From the NCBI RefSeq assembly GCF_014204935.1, contig NZ_JACHMJ010000001.1, forward strand, positions 3,286,001 through 3,350,000: a stretch of DNA of 64,000 nucleotides, in the 5' to 3' direction. Source of the stretch: Conyzicola lurida. Its GTDB lineage: Bacteria; Actinomycetota; Actinomycetes; Actinomycetales; Microbacteriaceae. Of the stretch, positions 28,651-36,346 are shown in pieces. Made by a program: the position numbers and the translations under genes. How positions within the stretch are numbered: position 1 is the first letter of the stretch; each line of letters starts with the position of its first letter. A model generated the notes under the pieces. That model saw only the letters and a list, made by a program, of their open reading frames with translations. It searched no databases and had not been told where the DNA came from.

Positions 28651-29931
28651 ATGTCACAGTCGCCAGCGCCGGCCCACCCCACCTCCTACCCGGGCGGGCT
28701 CGACCGCAGGCAGGTCGTCGCCTGGCGCAACGCGATGTTCGTCATCTTCTCGCTGTGCGGCCTCGGCCTCGCGAGCTGGGTCGCCCGACTCCCGGCCGTG
28801 CGCGACTCGCTCGGCGCCTCCACGCTCGACATGGGCGCGCTGATCTTCGGGCTCTCGCTCGGGTCGATCCTGGGGCTGCTCGTCTCGAGCCACGTGATCG
28901 CGCGCCTCGGCGCCCGCACCACGATGCGCTGGGCGTTCACGGTCGCCCCGGTCGGCCTCGCCTTCGCGGGCATCTCGGCCAGCCTCGGCACCGGATTCGC
29001 CGCGATCTTTGTCGGCCTCGCCGTCTTCGGCGCGTTCTTCAGCGTCAACGACGTGGCGATGAACGTCTCCGGCGCCGCCAACGAGCGTGCCCTCGGCCGC
29101 ACGATCATGCCGATCTACCACGCGTTCTTCAGCTTCGGCACGATCATCGGGGCAGGCGCGGGCGCCCTCGCCGAGGCCTGGGCCGTGCCGATCGCCGTGC
29201 ACATGGGGATCGTCGCGGTCGTCATCTTCGGCGCGGGGCAGCTGTCGCTGCGGTTCCTGCAGAGCGAGCACGGAGTCGCCGAGGGCGAGGAGCCCGTCGC
29301 CGACGACGACCACTCGAAGAGCTGGCGCGGACGCCTCAGCATCTGGCGCGACCCGCGCACGCTGCTCATCGGCGTGATCGTGCTCGGCATGGCGTTCGCC
29401 GAGGGGTCGGCGAACGACTGGCTCACCCTCGCGATGGTCGACGGTCACGGCCTCAGCCGCGCGGGCGGCGCCCTGATGTTCGGCATCTTCGTGACTGCGA
29501 TGACCGTCGGACGGCTGTGCGGCGTGTTCCTGCTCGACCGGTTCGGGCGGGTGCCGGTCCTGCGCGGCTCGGCGGCGCTCGCCATGGTCGGCCTGCTCAT
29601 CGTCATCTTCGTGCCCAGCGCCGAGGTCGCGATCGTCGGCATCGTGCTCTGGGGACTCGGTTCGGCGCTCGGCTTCCCGGTCGGCATGTCCGCCGCTGCC
29701 GACGATCCGAAGACCGCCGCCGCGCGCGTCAGCGCCGTCGCGACGATCGGCTACGTCGCCTTCCTCGTCGGCCCGCCGATCATCGGCGTGCTGGGCGAGC
29801 ACTTCGGCATCCTCCGCGCGCTGCTCGTCGTGCTCGTGCTCGTCGTCGCCGCCGGGCTCGCGAGCGGCGCGGCCCGCGAGCCGAAGGGCGCAACCCGCGA
29901 GCCGAAGAAAGTCGCGGCTCCCGAGGCCTGA
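28651..29931 (+). CDS. MFS transporter under LacI-type control
   Basis: A 426-aa major facilitator with twelve predicted helices and a charged central loop (about 205-225). LGLASWVARLPAVRDSLG near the N-terminus resembles the YbjJ-like MFS group. The start may be the ATG at 28651 (GGGA six bases upstream) or 28639. Its location across the twin operators suggests induction by the LacI-type ligand. Substrate unknown. Confidence 0.86.
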   Translation: MSQSPAPAHPTSYPGGLDRRQVVAWRNAMFVIFSLCGLGLASWVARLPAVRDSLGASTLDMGALIFGLSLGSILGLLVSSHVIARLGARTTMRWAFTVAPVGLAFAGISASLGTGFAAIFVGLAVFGAFFSVNDVAMNVSGAANERALGRTIMPIYHAFFSFGTIIGAGAGALAEAWAVPIAVHMGIVAVVIFGAGQLSLRFLQSEHGVAEGEEPVADDDHSKSWRGRLSIWRDPRTLLIGVIVLGMAFAEGSANDWLTLAMVDGHGLSRAGGALMFGIFVTAMTVGRLCGVFLLDRFGRVPVLRGSAALAMVGLLIVIFVPSAEVAIVGIVLWGLGSALGFPVGMSAAADDPKTAAARVSAVATIGYVAFLVGPPIIGVLGEHFGILRALLVVLVLVVAAGLASGAAREPKGATREPKKVAAPEA

Positions 29932-29961
29932 GCCGCGTCATCCGGCCCTCTGCCATTTCGT

Positions 29962-30045
29962 AACTCAGGCAGGATCCGCCCCGCGCCGCGAGAAACCCCG
30001 AAGTCCCGGGATGCCACGGGCCGGCCGGCGAAAACTGCCTGAGTT
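29962..30045. repeat. Inverted repeat downstream of the MFS gene
   Basis: AACTCAGGCAG (29962-29972) and its exact complement (30035-30045) flank a GC-rich 62-base centre that itself contains GGCCGGCC. It lies between two plus-strand genes and may be a terminator or a small non-coding repeat unit. Confidence 0.5.
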
Positions 30046-30092
30046 GCGAGAGTGGGCCCGAAACTGCCACCGCCCTCCGCTAGGGTCGCGCC

Positions 30093-30866
30093 ATGGACCT
30101 CGTGGACAACATCCCCCTGCGCGCCAAGCTGGTCGCCTTCGCCGCGTCGCCCGACCAGACCACCTTCACCGACGTGATGCGCATGACCCTGCAGGGCGAC
30201 CTGCTGCTCGACATGACCGGGTCCGATCTGCGGATGTCCGACGACGGCTCGGCGATCGGCGTCGGCAGCACCCTCGGGTTCGCCCAGGGCACGGGCCCCG
30301 ATGGCGGCCGCGCCCTGTTCGCGTACACGAACCAGGCCGAGGTCATCCGGGCACACCCCGACGCTCCCGACGACGTGCGCACCCTCGCCCAGCCCGCCGT
30401 CGCGACGCTCGAATTCGCGATCGCCCAGGGCTACCAGTGGCTCTACCTCGACAACCTCGGCGCTACGTGCGGCCTCACCCTCAGCGACATGGAGCTGGTG
30501 CTGGCCGGCGGCCGCAACGACGAGGTCCGACAGGCCCTGGGGCGTGAGGATGCCGCGGCAGTCCACACCGGAGTCGTCGACGCCCTCGCCCTCGGCGGCG
30601 ACCTCTACCTGTCGGTCGACGACGAGACCCAGGCCGTGCGCACCTCCCCCTCGGCCGACGGCACCGCGGTCGTGCTCACGTTCACCTCCGCGGTCGAGGG
30701 CGCCGCGTTCGACCCGAAGGACTCGTTCCGGGCGCTGCCGGTCGCCGCTCTGATCGACCTCGTGCTCGAGTCGTCGCTCGGCGGCATCGTGATCAACCCG
30801 GCCGGCCCGTGGGCGGAGCTCGACCTCGACGACCTGCGTGGGATCCGGTCGGCGCTGCCCCAGTAA
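30093..30866 (+). CDS. SseB-family protein
   Basis: A 257-aa protein with an SseB-like N-terminal domain (for example VIRAHPDAPDDVRTLAQPAV and GYQWLYLDNLGATCGL). Established family knowledge is thin; actinobacterial members have no confirmed role. No signal peptide or membrane segment. The ATG follows TAGGGT (30081-30086) by six bases. It is nine bases ahead of nucS, whose -10 box overlaps this gene's stop codon. Confidence 0.75.
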   Translation: MDLVDNIPLRAKLVAFAASPDQTTFTDVMRMTLQGDLLLDMTGSDLRMSDDGSAIGVGSTLGFAQGTGPDGGRALFAYTNQAEVIRAHPDAPDDVRTLAQPAVATLEFAIAQGYQWLYLDNLGATCGLTLSDMELVLAGGRNDEVRQALGREDAAAVHTGVVDALALGGDLYLSVDDETQAVRTSPSADGTAVVLTFTSAVEGAAFDPKDSFRALPVAALIDLVLESSLGGIVINPAGPWAELDLDDLRGIRSALPQ

Positions 30867-30875
30867 GCTCGTCGG

Positions 30876-31571
30876 GTGCGCCTCGTTATAGCCAAATGCT
30901 CCGTCGATTACGCAGGGCGACTGTCGGCGCATCTGCCGATCGCGACCCGCCTCCTGCTCGTCAAAGCGGACGGCAGCGTGCTCGTGCACTCCGACTCGCT
31001 CAGCTACAAGCCGCTCAACTGGATGAGCCCGCCGTGCGCGCTCTCCACCGTCGAACCCGACCAGGACCACCTCGACGCCGGGATCACCGAGATCTGGAAG
31101 GTCGTGCAGGCGAAGACCGCCGACCAGCTGGTCATCTCGATCCACGAGATCCTGCTCGACACCACGCACGACCTCGGCATCGACCCGGGCCTGCAGAAGG
31201 ACGGCGTCGAGAGCGACCTGCAGAAGCTGCTCGCCGAACAGATCGAACTGCTCGGCGAGGGCTTCCACCTCGTGCGCCGCGAACACATGACGGCCATCGG
31301 TCCCGTCGACATACTGGCGAAGGATGCCGCGGGGGCCAGTGTCGCCGTGGAGATCAAGCGCCGCGGCGACATCGACGGCGTCGAACAGCTGACCCGCTAC
31401 CTCGAACTGATGAACCGCGACCCGCACCTCGCGCCGGTCGTCGGCGTCTTCGCGGCCCAGGAGATCAAGCCGCAGGCGCGCATGCTCGCCCAAGACCGCG
31501 GCATCCGCTGCGTGCTGCTCGACTACGACGCGATGCGCGGCATGGACGACAGCCACTCGCGCCTGTTCTAA
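30876..31571 (+). CDS. nucS: Endonuclease NucS, non-canonical mismatch repair
   Basis: A 231-aa mismatch-specific endonuclease that replaces MutS/MutL in most Actinobacteria. The N-terminal [15 protein letters not shown] and the catalytic PD-(D/E)XK core GPVDILAKD...AVEIKRRG (Asp near 144, Glu near 158, Lys near 160) are clear. The C-terminus ends in SRLF, the type of tail used to bind the sliding clamp. GTG start, six bases after TAAGCT (30864-30869), so an independent leaderless transcript is likely in addition to read-through from SseB. Confidence 0.95.
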   Translation: MRLVIAKCSVDYAGRLSAHLPIATRLLLVKADGSVLVHSDSLSYKPLNWMSPPCALSTVEPDQDHLDAGITEIWKVVQAKTADQLVISIHEILLDTTHDLGIDPGLQKDGVESDLQKLLAEQIELLGEGFHLVRREHMTAIGPVDILAKDAAGASVAVEIKRRGDIDGVEQLTRYLELMNRDPHLAPVVGVFAAQEIKPQARMLAQDRGIRCVLLDYDAMRGMDDSHSRLF

Positions 31572-31620
31572 GAGCGTCTGTTCTAGAAGCGCCCGCTCTC
31601 GAGGCGCCCGACCTCGCCGG

Positions 31621-31986
31621 CTAGACCCAGAGCAGCCGGCCGAGGAAGACGAACAGCGGCAGGATGACGAGCAGCACGTTCATCGGAAGGCTCTTGTAGA
31701 CCTTCTCGCCGAGGTGGATTCCGATCGCGACGAGCTGCACGAGCACGAGGCCGCCCGCGGCGAGGATCGTCAGCAGCGGGGCGCCGATGCCGGTCGCCTG
31801 CGGCAGGATGAGGCCGATGGCCCCGAGCAGTTCGAGCACACCGACGACCCGCACGACGTTCGGGCTGGTCTTGGTCGTCCACGCGGCCATGGCGCTGTAC
31901 TTCTCGGTCGCGAAGACCTTCTGCCAGCCCGCGGCGAGGTACAAGAGGGCGACGATCGCGGCGACGATCCAGAGGGCGATTTCCAT
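31621..31986 (-). CDS. DoxX-like membrane protein
   Basis: A 121-aa protein with four hydrophobic segments and AAGWQKVFATEKY near the N-terminus, as in DoxX-like proteins linked to redox stress. GGAAGGA precedes the ATG. It is divergent from an HxlR regulator and a palindrome lies between, so it is a likely target of that regulator. Confidence 0.82.
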   Translation of the reverse strand: MEIALWIVAAIVALLYLAAGWQKVFATEKYSAMAAWTTKTSPNVVRVVGVLELLGAIGLILPQATGIGAPLLTILAAGGLVLVQLVAIGIHLGEKVYKSLPMNVLLVILPLFVFLGRLLWV

Positions 31987-32031
31987 GGTGATTCCTTCCG
32001 AGGCCTCAGGGGCTCCGTTATAGTTACTTTG

Positions 32032-32046
32032 CGTGCGTAACGCACG
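32032..32046. promoter_or_regulatory. Candidate HxlR operator
   Basis: CGTGCGT (32032-32038), one spacer base, then ACGCACG (32040-32046) is a perfect 15-base palindrome midway between the divergent doxX-like and hxlR-type genes, where a shared repressor site would be expected. Confidence 0.55.
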
Positions 32047-32110
32047 AGAAGTATTTATAACCGCACGGAGTCACGTACTTCCATGCCCGTCACGCACCCC
32101 GGAGTAAGTA

Positions 32111-32506
32111 ATGGCAATCGCGCCGCAGACAGCCGACCTCACCGCCGTGTGCCGCAGCGACGAACGTGGCGCGGCGCACGTCCGCGACATCCTCGACCGA
32201 ATCGGTGACAAGTGGAGCATGTTCGTGGTCAGCCTGCTGGAGCGCGGCCCCCAACGGTACGGAACCCTGGCCCGCGACATCCCGGGCATCTCACAGCGCA
32301 TGCTCACCGTCACCCTGCAGCGGCTCGAGCGCGACGGACTCGTCACGCGCACGAGCTACCCCGAGATCCCGCCGCGGGTCGAGTACGCGCTGTCGCCGCT
32401 CGGAGAGAGCCTGCAAGAACCGATCAGCGCCCTCGCCACCTGGGCGTACGCGCACCAGGCCGAGTTCGCCGAGAGCCGCGAGCGGTACGACGCGAAACAG
32501 AACTGA
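32111..32506 (+). CDS. HxlR-family transcriptional regulator
   Basis: A 131-aa winged-helix regulator. HVRDILDRIGDKWSMFVVSLL and SQRMLTVTLQRLERDGLVTR are the family signature. A lone cysteine near residue 17 (AVCRSDERG) sits where redox-sensing HxlR proteins carry their reactive cysteine. GGAG lies six bases upstream of the ATG. It likely controls the divergent DoxX-like gene in response to electrophile or oxidative stress (inference). Confidence 0.88.
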   Translation: MAIAPQTADLTAVCRSDERGAAHVRDILDRIGDKWSMFVVSLLERGPQRYGTLARDIPGISQRMLTVTLQRLERDGLVTRTSYPEIPPRVEYALSPLGESLQEPISALATWAYAHQAEFAESRERYDAKQN

Positions 32507-32534
32507 CACCCGGCCCACCTAAACTGGGCGCAAC

Positions 32535-33191
32535 ATGAGCACCCCATACAGCTGCATCCTGTTCGACCTTGACGGAACGATCGTCGACTCGGCGCCCGGA
32601 ATCACCTCGACCCTCGCCTACATGTTCGAGCGGCTGGGGCTGCCGATCCCCACCCCGAGCGAGCTGCTCACGTACGTCGGCCCGCCGCTGCTCGACTCGT
32701 TCCGCGACTACGCGGGGTTCGATGCGGCGCAGTCGGCCGTCGCGCTCGAGATCTACCGCGAGAAGTACCTCAACGTGGGCGCGTACGACGCCACTCAGTA
32801 CCCCGGCGTCGGACTCGTGCTCAAGGCGGTGCACGAGAGCCCGATCCCGATGTCGCTCGCGACCTCGAAGCCCGAGACACCGGCGACGCTGATCCTCGAG
32901 CACTTCAATCTCGCGCGGTACTTCGACATCATCACCGGCGCCTCCGACGACGAAGTACGCAGTGCCAAGAAGGATGTCGTTGCCGAGGCCCTGATCAGGC
33001 TGGCAGCCATGGGCGCGGATGTCTCACGGCCCGTCCTCGTCGGCGACCGTGAGCACGACGTGCACGGCGCGGCCGCGAACAACGTGCCGACGATCTTCGT
33101 CGAGTGGGGTTACGGCTCGGTCGCCGAGCAGGCCGGGGCGATCGCCACGGTGTCGACCCCCGAGGAGCTGCAGCGCCTGCTGCTCGGCTGA
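32535..33191 (+). CDS. HAD-family hydrolase, phosphoglycolate-phosphatase-like
   Basis: A 218-aa haloacid dehalogenase-type phosphatase. Motif I FDLDGTIVDS holds Asp11 and Asp13; motif II is ATSKPET; motif III/IV is KKDVV...LVGDREHDVHGA. The cap is helical, as in the Gph/PGPase subgroup. The substrate is unknown. TAAACT lies nine bases before the ATG, so the leader would be very short. Confidence 0.87.
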   Translation: MSTPYSCILFDLDGTIVDSAPGITSTLAYMFERLGLPIPTPSELLTYVGPPLLDSFRDYAGFDAAQSAVALEIYREKYLNVGAYDATQYPGVGLVLKAVHESPIPMSLATSKPETPATLILEHFNLARYFDIITGASDDEVRSAKKDVVAEALIRLAAMGADVSRPVLVGDREHDVHGAAANNVPTIFVEWGYGSVAEQAGAIATVSTPEELQRLLLG

Positions 33192-33205
33192 CCCGCTCTC
33201 GCGGG

Positions 33206-33253
33206 TTGAGCCTGTCGAAACCCCTACGCGTCCCCGGATTTCGACAGGCTCAA
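33206..33253. repeat. Palindromic dispersed repeat, full inverted pair
   Basis: TTGAGCCTGTCGAAA (33206-33220) and its complement (33239-33253) separated by 18 bases, with the same arms as at 8283-8326. The outer edge of the right arm contains the stop codon of the minus-strand gene at 33250. Confidence 0.8.
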
Positions 33254-33459
33254 TCCGCGCTCGGGCAGTACATCCGCGTCGACGTGTGATCGGTGCTGCG
33301 GTCGAACGTGTGCAGCGCCATCGCCTGACCGCACAGCGGGCACGCCTTCTCGGCGGCCGGCGGCAGCGGGTCCTCGTTGTACGGGCCGAGCGGCGGCGGA
33401 CCGATGTACGGGATCAGCGCGCCGTTAAGGCGGTCCCACCACGGCAGTCTGACCTTCAT
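33250..33459 (-). CDS. Small zinc-ribbon-like protein
   Basis: A 69-aa protein with CPLCGQAM near 39-46 and a later cysteine (RMYCPSAD) at the end, a possible half or complete zinc ribbon. CGAGGAGAGC is a good ribosome-binding site before the ATG. It is divergent from the MarR/OhrR-type gene across two palindromes and may be part of its regulon. The stop codon is supplied by the dispersed repeat, so the C-terminus may be shortened relative to ancestors. Unknown function. Confidence 0.65.
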   Translation of the reverse strand: MKVRLPWWDRLNGALIPYIGPPPLGPYNEDPLPPAAEKACPLCGQAMALHTFDRSTDHTSTRMYCPSAD

Positions 33460-33478
33460 CGCGCTCTCCTCGTAAATA

Positions 33479-33506
33479 GTTAGTGCACTAACAATGAGTA
33501 TACTCA
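33479..33506. promoter_or_regulatory. MarR/OhrR operator palindromes with overlapping leaderless promoter
   Basis: GTTAGTGCACTAAC (33479-33492) and TGAGTATACTCA (33495-33506) are two perfect palindromes between divergent genes. The second contains TATACT (33499-33504) six bases before the regulator's ATG, so binding would block its own promoter. The first is of the kind bound by MarR-family dimers. Confidence 0.7.
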
Positions 33507-33510
33507 CTAG

Positions 33511-33954
33511 ATGACGACAGCCGACCCTCTCGCCCTCGACCGCCAGGTCTGTTTCGCCCTGGCCACGGCCAATCGCAGCGTCATCGCCGTGTACCGTCCG
33601 GTGCTCGAAGCGATCGGGTTGACACATCCGCAGTACCTCGTGATGCTCGCCCTCTGGGAGAGCAGCCCGCGCACCGTGCGCGACCTCGGCGACGCGCTGC
33701 TGCTCGAACCCGCGACCCTGTCGCCGCTGCTCAAGCGCCTCGAGGCGGCAGGCCTGCTCACGCGCACGCGCAGCGCGAAAGACGACCGCGCCCTCGACAT
33801 CGAACTCACGGCCGAGGGACGCGCGCTCCGGTCGCAGGCCGAACGGGTGCCCGGGACCATCGTCGACCGGCTGGGACTCTCGGTCGCCGAACTCGAGGAG
33901 ATGCGGGACGCGCTGACGCGGCTGGTGGCCGCGGCGACCACGCCCGTGGGCTGA
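33511..33954 (+). CDS. MarR-family regulator, OhrR-like
   Basis: A 147-aa winged-helix regulator. VCFALATANRSVIAVYRP with Cys14 and GLTHPQYLVMLALWE match OhrR-type organic-peroxide sensors, in which that N-terminal cysteine is oxidised. No ohr gene is adjacent, so the regulon here is unknown. Start at ATG 33511, six bases after TATACT: leaderless. Confidence 0.88.
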   Translation: MTTADPLALDRQVCFALATANRSVIAVYRPVLEAIGLTHPQYLVMLALWESSPRTVRDLGDALLLEPATLSPLLKRLEAAGLLTRTRSAKDDRALDIELTAEGRALRSQAERVPGTIVDRLGLSVAELEEMRDALTRLVAAATTPVG

Positions 33955-33963
33955 ACGTCAGGA

Positions 33964-33978
33964 TTTCGACAGGCTCAA
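33964..33978. repeat. Dispersed repeat single arm
   Basis: TTTCGACAGGCTCAA immediately after the MarR-type gene. The stop codon of the convergent methyltransferase gene (33975-33977) is inside this arm. Confidence 0.75.
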
Positions 33979-34724
33979 TCCGCTCGGGCGGCGCGGGCGA
34001 TCGTCACCCGCGTCAGGTACGGCATGCGGTACTCGGTGAGCCCCGCGGTCTCGGGGTGGGTGTCGAGCAGTTCCCCGAGTCTCGCGAGCAGCGCCTCCCG
34101 GTCGGCCACCTCCATCGTGATCACATAGCTGCGTGACGCCACCATCGCGAACAGTTCCTCGCGGCTGAGCGGGTTCTCCCAGCGGAACTCCGCGAACTCG
34201 GCGAGCGCGAGCGGCTCCGCGACCGACGGTTCGTGGCTGTTGTACTGCTCCGCTTTCGACTCCCCCATCACCTCGCCGAGCTGCCGCACCCAGTCGACCT
34301 CGGGGTCGCGGATGTTCCAGACGAGAGCGAGCGCGCCGCCCGGACGCAGCACCCGCGCCACCTCGGCGGACGCGGCCGGAACGTCCACCCAGTGCCACGA
34401 CTGGGCGAAGGTGACGAGGTCCGCGCTCGTGTCGTCGAGCGGGAGTTGTTCGGCACTGCCGGCCAGCGAGACGACCGAGGGGTGGTTGCTCGCGAGCCGG
34501 GCGAGCATCGCCGGGTCGGGTTCGACGGCGCTGACCGCGAGACCGCGGGCGACGAGCGAGGCGGTGAACTTGCCGGTGCCGGCCCCGACGTCGACCGCGT
34601 CGTGCGGTTCGTCGGTCTGGGCGACGATCCAGTCGACCGCTTCGCGCGGGTAACTCGGGCGGCCCTTCTCGTAGTCGCCGACGGCGTTTCCGAAGGACAG
34701 GGCATGTTCCGCGTCACGGGTCAT
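33975..34724 (-). CDS. Class I SAM-dependent methyltransferase
   Basis: A 249-aa methyltransferase. DAVDVGAGTGKFTASL is the SAM-binding motif I near 38-53, VSAVEPDPAML follows as motif II, and DLVTFAQSWHWVD is the post-II region. The substrate is unknown. The ATG lies seven bases after TAGGCT (34732-34737, minus strand). The stop codon comes from the dispersed repeat. Confidence 0.85.
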   Translation of the reverse strand: MTRDAEHALSFGNAVGDYEKGRPSYPREAVDWIVAQTDEPHDAVDVGAGTGKFTASLVARGLAVSAVEPDPAMLARLASNHPSVVSLAGSAEQLPLDDTSADLVTFAQSWHWVDVPAASAEVARVLRPGGALALVWNIRDPEVDWVRQLGEVMGESKAEQYNSHEPSVAEPLALAEFAEFRWENPLSREELFAMVASRSYVITMEVADREALLARLGELLDTHPETAGLTEYRMPYLTRVTIARAARAD

Positions 34725-34751
34725 GCGTCCCAGCCTACGGAGGCTCGGTGG

Positions 34752-34799
34752 TTGAGCCTGTCGAAACCCGGACGGGGTCAGGATTTCGACGGGCTCGAT
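34752..34799. repeat. Dispersed palindromic repeat, one arm degenerate
   Basis: Left arm TTGAGCCTGTCGAAA (34752-34766) is intact; the right arm (34783-34799) carries substitutions (GGGCTCGAT). It lies between two minus-strand transcription units. Confidence 0.7.
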
Positions 34800-34811
34800 C
34801 CGCTGAACCGT

Positions 34812-35831
34812 CTAGCGGGCCAGCCGCTCCACCACCGCGCCGTACACCCGCGGCAACCCCTGCGCCAGCGGCACGATCGCACCCCGCGCCGGCGAACTGG
34901 CGGCCGCGACCAGTCCGCTCGTGAGCGCACGGAAGTCCCGCGTGATCCCCCGCCACGCGCGCTCGTAGTCCCCTCCCCCGGTGATCGTGGCGACCGCGGC
35001 CTCCGCTTGCGCGAATCCCAGCCGCAGGCCCTCGCCGGTGATGGCGTCGACGTATCCCGACGCGTCCCCCACGAGCAGCACACGTCCGACCCGGCGACGG
35101 GACGCGCGCTGCCGCAGCGCGCCTGCCCCGCGCAGCGAACTCGCGGGTTCGCTCTCCAGAAGGTGGGCGAGTGCCGGGATCGCAGCGAGCTCCGCGGCGA
35201 AGTCGATGCCCTGCCGTCCGAGCAGCGCGATACCGACCGTGTCGGGGGCGACGGGCGTGACATACGCCTCGACTCCCGGGCTCCAGTGCACCTCGATCAG
35301 ATCGGTCCACGGAGCGACCCGGAAGTGCTGGCGCAGCCCGAAGCGCCTGCCGCGGCGCGGAGTCTGCAGTTCGACGCCGATCTCCCGGCGCACGGCCGAG
35401 TGCAGACCATCGCAGCCGAGCAGCCAGCCGGCGCGCAGTCCGCCCGCGGTGACACCGGCGCCGTCCTGCGTGATCGCGTCGACGCGTCCGGAGACGAACT
35501 CCACGCCCGCCGACGCCGCGCGTTCGGCGAGCGCGGCGTGCAACACGGTGCGGCGCACCCCGCGGCCCTCCCCCGACGCGAACCGGTGCTCGGCCCGGCG
35601 GTCACCCGAGACGTAGCGGACCCCGCGCAGCGGCATCCCCTCGGGGTCGACACCGAGCCTCGCCAACCGCGGAAGAGCGCCCGGCATCAGCCCCTCGCCG
35701 CACGCCTTGTCGATGCCGGCGGACCGCGGTTCCACGACGGCGACCGCGAGCCCGGCCAGCCGCGCCTCGATGGCGGCGGCGAGCCCGACCGGCCCGCCTC
35801 CCGCGACGATCACGTCGACGTCGTGGGTCAT
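34812..35831 (-). CDS. FAD-dependent oxidoreductase, last gene of the type III PKS operon
   Basis: A 339-aa flavoprotein of the geranylgeranyl-reductase/PHBH-like group. VDVIVAGGGPVGLAAA at the N-terminus and VLLVGDASGYVDAITGEGL in the second half are the FAD motifs; KACGEGLMPGALP is typical of this branch. It overlaps the ICMT-like gene (ATGA) and so belongs with the type III PKS. In Streptomyces griseus srsABC the third gene is a flavin hydroxylase for phenolic lipids; a similar role is inference. A reductase is the alternative. Confidence 0.82.
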   Translation of the reverse strand: MTHDVDVIVAGGGPVGLAAAIEARLAGLAVAVVEPRSAGIDKACGEGLMPGALPRLARLGVDPEGMPLRGVRYVSGDRRAEHRFASGEGRGVRRTVLHAALAERAASAGVEFVSGRVDAITQDGAGVTAGGLRAGWLLGCDGLHSAVRREIGVELQTPRRGRRFGLRQHFRVAPWTDLIEVHWSPGVEAYVTPVAPDTVGIALLGRQGIDFAAELAAIPALAHLLESEPASSLRGAGALRQRASRRRVGRVLLVGDASGYVDAITGEGLRLGFAQAEAAVATITGGGDYERAWRGITRDFRALTSGLVAAASSPARGAIVPLAQGLPRVYGAVVERLAR

Positions 35832-36346
35832 AGCGACCGCAGCGCCTCGTTCTCGGTGGGTATGCGGAACCGCAGCAGCAGCACGGCGTTGAGCACGGTG
35901 AAAACGATCGCCGTGATCCACGCGGTGTGCACGAGCGGCAGCGCGATGCCCTCGACGGCGACGATCAGGTAGTTGGGGTGCGGCAGCCAGGCGAACCGGT
36001 ACGGGCCCTTGGCCTTCACCGCGCCGGCGCCCGGCACCACGATGACCCGGGTGTTCCACTGCGCACCGAGCGAGGCGATGCACCAGTAGCGCCCGGCCTG
36101 ACAGGCGAGCGCCACCACGAGCATGGGCCAGCCGAGCCACGGCAGGAACGGCCGGTCGAGCAGGAACACCTCCGCGATGCAGGCGAGCAGGAAGCCCGTG
36201 TGCAGCGCGACCATCCACGGGAAGTGGCGCTGGCCGTACTCCACGCCGCCGCGGGCGAAGGCCGCCGCGGCGTTGCGTTTCGAGACCACGAGCTCGACGA
36301 TGCGCTCGGCCCCGGTCAGCAGTACGAGGGCCAGGTACCAGATCAT
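35828..36346 (-). CDS. Isoprenylcysteine-carboxyl-methyltransferase-family membrane protein
   Basis: A 172-aa integral membrane protein with about four helices. The C-terminal PYRFAWLPHPNYLIVAVEG is the SAM-binding signature of the ICMT/SrsB family. In the srs system SrsB methylates the resorcinol hydroxyl. It overlaps both neighbours by four bases, giving a tight three-gene operon. Confidence 0.85.
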   Translation of the reverse strand: MIWYLALVLLTGAERIVELVVSKRNAAAAFARGGVEYGQRHFPWMVALHTGFLLACIAEVFLLDRPFLPWLGWPMLVVALACQAGRYWCIASLGAQWNTRVIVVPGAGAVKAKGPYRFAWLPHPNYLIVAVEGIALPLVHTAWITAIVFTVLNAVLLLRFRIPTENEALRSL

